Shown here one piece after another: positions 7,647 to 12,330 of a DNA stretch of 12,330 nucleotides. Position 1 is the first letter of the stretch, and each line of letters begins with the position of its first letter. A program made the translations under genes and the position numbers. The notes under the pieces are model-generated. The model was not told where the DNA came from, made no database searches, and was given only the letters and a program-made list of their open reading frames with translations. The stretch comes from an uncultured Muribaculaceae bacterium (lineage in GTDB: Bacteria; Bacteroidota; Bacteroidia; Bacteroidales; Muribaculaceae): contig CAKTOT010000067.1 in NCBI GenBank assembly GCA_934590135.1, forward strand, positions 1-12,330, written 5' to 3'.

Positions 7647-9023
7647 TTATTGCGGACAAATGTTGCAGTCGGCGCATCCCGAAGGAGCGGTATCACGACG
7701 CAGGCGATTGTCTACAAGTATCTGCAGACGCAGGCGCAGCGGTTCAAGTCGTATGGAATCCAAAATGTCGGCCATAAAGGCCTGGATGAGCATCGTGCGT
7801 GCTTCGGCGGCAGGAATGCCGCGACTTTGCATATAGAACATCTGGCGCTCGTCCAGGCGTCCGGTGGCGCTGCCGTGGCCGCATTTGACGTCGTCACAGT
7901 ATATCTCGAGCTGCGGCAAAGAGTGCATACGGGCACCGTTGGACAGCAGGACATTGCGATTGTTTTGTTCGCCGTTGGTGTGATGCGCACCCTCGGCAAC
8001 GTGTATCATACCCTCAAAAGAGCCGCGGGCTTGGTCGTCAATCACGTAGCGAAAATTTTGCAAGGTGGTGCAGCGCGGCGCCTTGTGGTAGACCACCGAA
8101 TTGTTGTCGGCCACCATAGAGCCGTCGGCCAGGGCCATGCCGTTTATGTTGCATTCGGCGCCTTCTCCTTCGAGGGAGACGGCGATATTGTTACGACTGA
8201 CGCCGCACAACAGCGTAATCGGCGCCATGGACAGGCGTGCGCCGCGACAGGCACGCACGCCGGTGCGACATAGGCGCGAGGTATCGGCGGCCGATTCTTC
8301 GAGCGTATACATCGACAGCGAGGCATCCTCGCCGAGATAAATCTCCGTAACTTGCGAGATGGTGGACGCAGCAGCACCTGCAGCAGTGTGGTCGCACAAC
8401 AGCAACGATACCTCGGCGCCGGCTTCGAGCACGATGAGCATACGGCGCACGGCCAGCGTCGGGACGGCGGCATTGAGCACCTGCACCAGCTGTATGGTTC
8501 GGTCGGCCTTTACGCCGCGTGCGATATGCACCAGTACTCCATCCTGCGCCAAAAGGGTATTCAGTGCAACGGCGGCACGGTCGCCGTTGCGTGTGTCGTC
8601 GATGTCGACAATGGTGCCGTAATGGCGCTGAAGCACCTCGGGCATCAGAGTGGCGGCACGGCGAAGGCTGCAGATGGTGACACCCTCGCCGAGGTTGGCC
8701 AAGGCGGGCTGTTCATCGGCAAAAGTGTCATTGGCCACGACTCCGACAGCGGTGCTGATATTGGGCACGCGGCAGCGGAAGGCTTCGGCGGCAGTGGCGC
8801 TGAAAGGCAGGCGCGAGATATTGACGCCCAAGTCGGGCTCAAACATCCGGCGCAGCGAGGTGTACAGATACGGCCGACTGCCGTCGCGAGGTAGCTCCAC
8901 GGAGGCGCATACCTCGGCGGCGCGGTCACGCAAGGCGTTCATCGCCGCCGGAGACTCGCGGTCAAGCAGGGCGCGATGGTCGCGAGCCAGGTCGATATAT
9001 TGTTGCAATGGATTGGCGTTCAT
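7647..9023 (-). CDS. sufD: Fe-S cluster assembly protein SufD
   Basis: SufD pairs with SufB and two SufC subunits to form the SufBC2D scaffold. The 458-residue product has the variable N-terminal helical part and then the beta-helix core. The C-terminal core contains QLEIYCDDVKCGHGSATGR (371-389), where C381 and H383 match C358 and H360 of E. coli SufD; that histidine is needed for cluster assembly at the SufB-SufD interface. FYMQSRGI (396-403) is the conserved motif shared with SufB. The protein ends in an unusual CADCNICPQ tail, giving CxxCxxC (C450, C453, C456). A good AAAGGG ribosome-binding sequence lies about 8 nt before the ATG, one of the few in this window, and supports the start. 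The gap to the sufC stop is 13 nt. Confidence 0.96.
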   Translation of the reverse strand: MNANPLQQYIDLARDHRALLDRESPAAMNALRDRAAEVCASVELPRDGSRPYLYTSLRRMFEPDLGVNISRLPFSATAAEAFRCRVPNISTAVGVVANDTFADEQPALANLGEGVTICSLRRAATLMPEVLQRHYGTIVDIDDTRNGDRAAVALNTLLAQDGVLVHIARGVKADRTIQLVQVLNAAVPTLAVRRMLIVLEAGAEVSLLLCDHTAAGAAASTISQVTEIYLGEDASLSMYTLEESAADTSRLCRTGVRACRGARLSMAPITLLCGVSRNNIAVSLEGEGAECNINGMALADGSMVADNNSVVYHKAPRCTTLQNFRYVIDDQARGSFEGMIHVAEGAHHTNGEQNNRNVLLSNGARMHSLPQLEIYCDDVKCGHGSATGRLDERQMFYMQSRGIPAAEARTMLIQAFMADILDSIRLEPLRLRLQILVDNRLRRDTAPSGCADCNICPQ

Positions 9024-9036
9024 ACTCTAAGCCCTT

Positions 9037-9813
9037 TCATTGGATTTCGTCCACTTGTTCCTTGATCCAGTCGTAGCCGCGCTGTTCCAACTCGAGCGCC
9101 AACTCCGGGCCGCCGGTGTAGACGATACGCCCCTTGTACAGGATATGTACCACATCGGGCTTGATGTAATCCAACAGGCGCTGATAGTGAGTGATGACAA
9201 TGGTAGCGTTGCGGTCGGTGCGCAGGCGATTGACGCCGGAAGCAACGATGCGCAAAGCATCGATGTCGAGACCCGAATCGGTCTCGTCCAGGATGCTCAG
9301 CCGGGGCTCAAGCGCCGCCATCTGGAAGATTTCGTTGCGTTTTTTCTCGCCGCCCGAGAAGCCTTCGTTCACCGAACGCGAGGCCAGCTTATTGTCCAAT
9401 TCGACTATAGAACGCTTCTGACGCATCAACTTCAGGAAGTCGGCGGCGCCCAGGGGCTCAAGGCCCTGATAGCGACGCTTGGCATTGACGGCGGCGCGCA
9501 TAAAGTTGACCATGCTCACCCCGGGAATTTCCACCGGGTACTGGAAGGACAGAAACAGGCCTTCGTGGCTGCGGTCTTCGGGCGACAACTTCAGCAGGTC
9601 GGCATCGCCCAGAGTGGCCGTGCCGGCCGTCACCACAAAACGCGGATCGCCGGCCAATACGCCACTGAGCGTACTCTTGCCCGAGCCGTTAGGCCCCATG
9701 ATGGCGTGCACCTCGCCCGGACGAATGGTCAGGTCGATGCCCTTGAGTATTTCCTTGCCTTCGGTCGTGGAGGCGTGCAGCCCCTTGACCTGTAATAATA
9801 TATCGTTGCTCAT
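9037..9813 (-). CDS. sufC: Fe-S cluster assembly ATPase SufC
   Basis: SufC is the ABC-type ATPase of the SufBC2D scaffold; ATP-driven dimerisation is thought to reshape the SufB-SufD interface for cluster building. It is soluble and works without membrane partners. The 258-residue length is normal. Walker A is GPNGSGKST (40-48), the Q loop is at Q91 (LSFQYP), the signature is FSGGEKKRNEIFQ (152-164), Walker B with the SufC-typical ETDSGLD is at 172-183 (catalytic E177), and the H loop is H209 (ITHYQR). No Shine-Dalgarno sequence precedes the ATG. The gene begins 23 nt after the sufB stop and ends 13 nt before sufD, fitting a single suf transcript. Confidence 0.98.
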   Translation of the reverse strand: MSNDILLQVKGLHASTTEGKEILKGIDLTIRPGEVHAIMGPNGSGKSTLSGVLAGDPRFVVTAGTATLGDADLLKLSPEDRSHEGLFLSFQYPVEIPGVSMVNFMRAAVNAKRRYQGLEPLGAADFLKLMRQKRSIVELDNKLASRSVNEGFSGGEKKRNEIFQMAALEPRLSILDETDSGLDIDALRIVASGVNRLRTDRNATIVITHYQRLLDYIKPDVVHILYKGRIVYTGGPELALELEQRGYDWIKEQVDEIQ

Positions 9814-9836
9814 AAGTATTTGCTATATATAGTTTC

Positions 9837-11417
9837 TCAGCCGATAGACCCTTCGAGGGTGATGGATAGCAATTTCTGCGCCTCTACGGCAAATTCCATC
9901 GGCAATTTGTTCATTACTTCTTTGGCATAACCGTTGACTATCAGACCCACAGCCTCCTCGGTGGGGATGCCGCGCTGATTGCAGTAAAACAGTTGTTCCT
10001 CACTGATCTTGGACGTCGTAGCCTCATGCTCGACAACCGCGTCATCGGTGGCGACATCTATGTCGGGGAACGTGTGCGCACCGCATCCGTCGCCAAGCAG
10101 CAGCGAATCGCACTGCGTGTAATTGCGCGCCCCGGCCGCTCCGGGAGCCACGCGCACCAAGCCGCGGTAACTGTTCTGGCTGCGGCCGGCGCTGATGCCC
10201 TTGCTCACGATAGTCGAACGCGTGTCGCGCCCCAGGTGTATCATCTTGGTGCCCGTATCGGCTTGCTGGAAATTATTGGTCACGGCCACGCTGTAGAACT
10301 CGCCCACACTGCCGTCGCCCTTGAGAATACAGCCGGGGTACTTCCACGTGATGGCACTGCCGGTCTCCACCTGCGTCCACGAAATCTTAGAGTGGTCGCC
10401 GCGGCACAACCCGCGCTTAGTCACCAAGTTGTACACGCCGCCGCGTCCCTCGCGGTCGCCCGCGTACCAGTTCTGCACCGTCGAGTACTTGACCTCGGCA
10501 CGCTCCTCGGCCACAATCTCGACTATGGCCGCGTGCAGCTGATTTTCGTCACGCATAGGCGCCGTACAGCCCTCAAGGTAGCTCACATACGCGTCGTCGT
10601 CGGCCACGATGAGCGTACGCTCAAACTGACCCGTACCGGCCGCATTGATGCGGAAATACGTAGACAGCTCCATCGGACAGCGCACACCCTTGGGGATGTA
10701 CACAAACGACCCGTCGGAGAACACCGCGCTGTTGAGCGCCGCATAGAAATTGTCCGTATACGGCACCACCTTGCCCAGGTAGCGGCGCACCAAGTCGGGG
10801 TAATCGCGCACCGCCTGCGAAAACGAGCAGAAAATGATGCCCATCTCGGCCAACTTCTCCTTATGCGTCGTCTTCACCGACACGCTGTCCATAACCGCAT
10901 CCACGGCCATGCCCGACAGCGCCTTCTGCTCGTCCAGCGAAATGCCCAGCCGATTGAACGTATCCAAAATAGCCGGGTCAACCTCCTCCAGACTCTTAGG
11001 CGCATCCGACTTACGGCGCGGCGCCGCATAATAGCTCAATGCCTGAAAATCAATATCCGGCATCTGCAAATGCCCCCACCGAGGCGGCGTCAGCGTCCGC
11101 CAATGCTCGTAGGCACGCAGACGGAAATCAAGCAGCCAATCCGGCTCGCCCTTCTTCTGCGAAATCAGGCGCACGATATCCGCATTCAAGCCCCGCGGGA
11201 TGATATCCGTATCGATATCGCTCACAAAGCCATACTTATACTCGCCGCCAACAGCCTCGCGCAAAGCCACGCCCGAGCCCTCAGCCTCCGACATCGGCGC
11301 GTCCGCCTCGCCCTCGCGAGCCACGGTCGCATCAGCTCCGGTCTTGCCGAAGCCATTGCCTTGAGCGTTTATATCGTGAGTATCCTTATTCATATCATTC
11401 GATGACAAATTATTCAT
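9837..11417 (-). CDS. sufB: Fe-S cluster assembly scaffold SufB
   Basis: SufB is the scaffold subunit on which the nascent Fe-S cluster forms in SufBC2D. With the start used here it has 526 residues. The core begins at GEYKYGF (about residue 58) with the DIDTDIIPRGL segment after it, and ends in the typical EFAVEAQKLLSITLEGS. In ARNYTQCDSLLLG the cysteine (C436) matches C405 of E. coli SufB, and the second glutamate of VEHEATTS (E465) matches E434; both are needed for cluster assembly. Before the core is a Gly/Ala/Glu-rich stretch of nearly 60 residues that E. coli-like SufB lacks in this form. The start is uncertain: in-frame Met codons lie at 11429, 11417, 11393 and 11294, and none has a clear ribosome-binding site. 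It is first in the sufB-sufC-sufD-sufS run. Confidence 0.96.
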   Translation of the reverse strand: MNNLSSNDMNKDTHDINAQGNGFGKTGADATVAREGEADAPMSEAEGSGVALREAVGGEYKYGFVSDIDTDIIPRGLNADIVRLISQKKGEPDWLLDFRLRAYEHWRTLTPPRWGHLQMPDIDFQALSYYAAPRRKSDAPKSLEEVDPAILDTFNRLGISLDEQKALSGMAVDAVMDSVSVKTTHKEKLAEMGIIFCSFSQAVRDYPDLVRRYLGKVVPYTDNFYAALNSAVFSDGSFVYIPKGVRCPMELSTYFRINAAGTGQFERTLIVADDDAYVSYLEGCTAPMRDENQLHAAIVEIVAEERAEVKYSTVQNWYAGDREGRGGVYNLVTKRGLCRGDHSKISWTQVETGSAITWKYPGCILKGDGSVGEFYSVAVTNNFQQADTGTKMIHLGRDTRSTIVSKGISAGRSQNSYRGLVRVAPGAAGARNYTQCDSLLLGDGCGAHTFPDIDVATDDAVVEHEATTSKISEEQLFYCNQRGIPTEEAVGLIVNGYAKEVMNKLPMEFAVEAQKLLSITLEGSIG

Positions 11418-11429
11418 TATCAAAAACAT

Positions 11430-11650
11430 TCACTATCAGGATGCGGCTCAACTCCGGCGGTTCAGCCTCCCGTTGCGGCGGTTATCCGGCCATACACCCG
11501 AGCGAGGTCCTACGCCCCACCCATCCAGCGGCGAATACGCCCCTGCGGCAGCTCCACCCGGAGCGCCCGGCCATATATCCGTGGAACGAGCATACAGAAC
11601 CACGTCCCGAGGCGGCACACCACCCGGACGCATCCTTCCTTATTCACCCA
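11430..11650 (-). promoter_or_regulatory. Long, GC-rich, structured 5' leader of the suf operon
   Basis: Between the predicted transcription start (about 11645) and sufB lie about 215 nt that are GC-rich and, read on the minus strand, fold easily. One stem-loop spans 11603-11630 (outer CGTCC/GGACG, inner GGTGG/CCGCC), another 11547-11567 (GGC plus GCTCC, loop GGGT, GGAGC, bulged T, GCC), and a small one 11530-11541 (GGCG, TATT, CGCC). I do not recognise a known riboswitch class. The stretch also contains a 61-codon ORF (11448-11633). The role could be regulatory, or the stretch could be leftover sequence. Confidence 0.45.
11448..11633 (-). CDS. Possible 61-codon upstream ORF in the suf leader
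   Basis: An ATG 12 nt or so after the predicted transcription start opens a 61-residue frame ending 31 nt before the sufB start used here. The purines AAGGAAGG directly precede the ATG, which is too close for a classical Shine-Dalgarno pairing except by its upstream half. The peptide (MRPGGVPPRD... ending NRRNGRLNRRS) is rich in Gly, Pro, Arg and Trp, has no hydrophobic segment and matches no family I know. GC-rich DNA often has open frames by chance, so this may not be translated. Confidence 0.25.
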   Translation of the reverse strand: MRPGGVPPRDVVLYARSTDIWPGAPGGAAAGAYSPLDGWGVGPRSGVWPDNRRNGRLNRRS

Positions 11651-11681
11651 CAAAAATACAACTTTTTTCCGTAACCGCAAT
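11651..11681 (-). promoter_or_regulatory. Promoter of the suf operon
   Basis: On the minus strand ATTG (11678-11681) is followed after exactly 19 nt by TATTTTTG (11651-11658), a full match to the Bacteroidota -7 box TANNTTTG and a three-of-four match to -33 TTTG. Transcription would start near 11645 and run through the leader into sufB. I see no matching promoter between sufB, sufC, sufD and sufS, so this probably drives the entire suf run and perhaps the two genes behind it. Confidence 0.65.
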
Positions 11682-11719
11682 CACCCGGCCACCGCCACCG
11701 TCCAAACGGCTCGCACCCG

Positions 11720-11744
11720 TGTCAGTTCCTGAAATTGGTTGACT
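11720..11744. repeat. Left terminal inverted repeat of the IS remnant
   Basis: Read on the plus strand inward it runs TGTCAGTT-CCTGAAA-TTG-GTTGACT. The partner at 12208-12233, read inward on the minus strand, shares TGTC, CCTGAAA and GTTGACT in the same order. It lies 39 bp from the -33 box of the suf promoter. Two further TTGACT copies follow at 11757-11762 and 11771-11776. Confidence 0.6.
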
Positions 11745-11827
11745 CGATTATGGATGTTGACTAAAATCGCTTGACTGCGCACAGCGCCGACTCCGTACAG
11801 GCGTTGAAATTGCCGTGCGTACAAGAT

Positions 11828-12190
11828 TTACTTCTTGCCGACAACATTTCTCCTGATCGGAATGTCAAACATTTCCTCTGCCACATCGATCATCATGTCA
11901 AGAGCCTCTGCGCGCATTTTCTGCGCCCGAAGCTCCTTGCGCAGCCGCTCCGTTTCCGCCCGCAACTTGTCGTAATCTTCCTTGCCGGCTTCTATTTTTT
12001 TCTTTCTCATAATTGTTATCTTCGGAAGTTCTGGCGCAAAGTTACGCACAATATACTCAACCGCGCGAACTTGAGCCCCATTTTCTTACGTCATCTCTCC
12101 CTAATAGAGATCAGTCTCCGCATATAGCCGCAGACCATCTTCGCGGATTTGCTGCCGTTCTTGTTTTGCCCGCCTCTGAAATCTTATCAT
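11828..12190 (-). pseudogene. Broken IS3-type transposase orfA
   Basis: A single minus-strand frame of 120 codons runs from an ATG at 12190, just inside the right terminal repeat, to TAA at 11828, but it is broken by TAG (12101-12103) and TAA (12086-12088). The last 60 residues (from the Met at 12010, MRKKKIEAG...) form a heptad-rich coiled coil followed by AEALDMMIDVAEEMFDIPIR, which resembles the C-terminus of OrfA from IS3-family elements common in Bacteroidota. The N-terminal part (MIRFQRRAKQERQQ...) would be the helix-turn-helix region. A -7-like CAAAGTTA (12037-12044, TAACTTTG on the minus strand) sits before the 60-residue part but has no -33 partner. Alternatively, the 60-residue ORF is a live small gene. 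Confidence 0.6.
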
Positions 12191-12207
12191 CTTTCGACTA
12201 TTTTAAA

Positions 12208-12233
12208 AGTCAACTTTTTTTCAGGGCGAGACA
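12208..12233. repeat. Right terminal inverted repeat of the IS remnant
   Basis: Read inward on the minus strand it runs TGTCTCGC-CCTGAAA-AAAA-GTTGACT and pairs with the left end at 11720-11744. It is one base longer because of a run of seven T on the plus strand. The orfA frame begins 17 nt inside it, the normal place for orfA after the left end of an IS3-type element. Confidence 0.6.
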
Positions 12234-12330
12234 ATCATTCTGTAGGTCTCTTAAACCTGTTGGTTGAATTAAATTAGAGAATATTTTACTTGACCGATTT
12301 TACGATGATTTATATAGTTGAGATATTGAA
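12234..12330. other. AT-rich sequence with no recognised feature
   Basis: No open frame of useful length, RNA gene or repeat is visible to the end of the window. TATAGTTG at about 12312-12319 is one base off a plus-strand -7 box, but there is no clear -33 partner, so I do not call a promoter. Confidence 0.4.

Larger units (their letters stand above)
11720..12233 (-). mobile_element. Decayed IS3-type insertion sequence (about 514 bp remnant)
   Basis: Imperfect terminal inverted repeats bound this region: both ends, read inward, begin TGTC, then share CCTGAAA and end GTTGACT, with similar spacing. Inside, on the minus strand, is an orfA-like frame (11828-12190) with two in-frame stops. A full IS3-type element is normally 1.2-1.5 kb with a long orfB after orfA, but only about 100 bp separate the orfA end from the left repeat, so orfB is nearly all deleted. 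The 3-4 bp flanks (CCG at the left, ATC at the right) do not match, so no target duplication remains. The assignment to IS3 rests on the orfA C-terminus and the look of the ends, from memory. Confidence 0.6.

Noticed and set aside
9993..11405. A 470-codon open frame on the plus strand opposite sufB
   Set aside because: sufB is certain from its motifs. The opposite frame is rich in Arg, His and Leu with no recognisable domain, as expected for the shadow of a GC-rich gene.
11402..11742. Plus-strand open frames in the suf leader (90 and 89 codons)
   Set aside because: They have no motif, overlap the suf promoter and look like chance openings in GC-rich sequence.
12037..12044. CAAAGTTA as a complete promoter for the small orfA-derived ORF
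   Set aside because: The -7 box is perfect on the minus strand, but the place 19 nt upstream holds CGCG and no TTTG-like -33 box; it also lies within the old orfA frame, so it may be chance.
11716..12237. Target-site duplication around the IS remnant
   Set aside because: The flanks CCCG and ATCA do not match.
1..12330. CRISPR array, tRNA or rRNA genes
   Set aside because: No regularly spaced repeats and no tRNA or rRNA-like sequence were seen on either strand.

Overview
The window looks like chromosomal DNA of a member of the Bacteroidales (Bacteroidota); I cannot fix the family. Three things point there: promoter-like boxes of the Bacteroidota type (TTTG or ATTG, 19 nt, TANNTTTG), mostly absent Shine-Dalgarno sequences, and a periplasmic/outer-membrane-type lipoprotein with a DUF4369-like domain. 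All nine intact genes lie on the minus strand, so the window is best read from right to left.

Right end (about 11700-12330): a decayed insertion sequence of IS3 type, about 514 bp. It has imperfect terminal inverted repeats at 11720-11744 and 12208-12233, an orfA reading frame broken by two in-frame stop codons, and almost no room for orfB. Its left end stops about 40 bp short of the suf promoter. The sequence from 12234 to 12330 is AT-rich and holds nothing I recognise.

Suf operon (11681 down to 6398): a promoter match at 11651-11681, then an unusually long GC-rich leader of about 215 nt with several hairpins and a possible 61-codon upstream ORF, then sufB, sufC, sufD and sufS with gaps of 13-23 nt. 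SufBC2D is the Fe-S scaffold and SufS supplies sulfur from cysteine. No sufE, sufU or sufA is present in the window. The run continues in the same direction with a lipoprotein whose thioredoxin-like domain has only one cysteine (43 nt gap), and a YifB/ComM-type Mg-chelatase-like AAA+ ATPase (25 nt gap).

N-degron operon (3601 down to 204): after a 139 bp gap come clpS, clpA and aat, tightly packed (4 nt gap, then a 23 nt overlap). Together they tag proteins with Leu/Phe (Aat), recognise the destabilising N-terminus (ClpS) and unfold the substrate for ClpP (ClpA); ClpP is not in the window. ClpA carries an acidic linker made partly by a 15 bp tandem repeat.

Left end (1-203): AT-rich intergenic DNA with a full-consensus Bacteroidota promoter at 24-54 reading leftward, for a gene outside the window. 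I found no tRNA, rRNA or CRISPR. Nothing here is clearly a wholly new system; the least explained parts are the structured suf leader, the CxxCxxC tail of SufD, the single-cysteine lipoprotein and the acidic repeat in ClpA.
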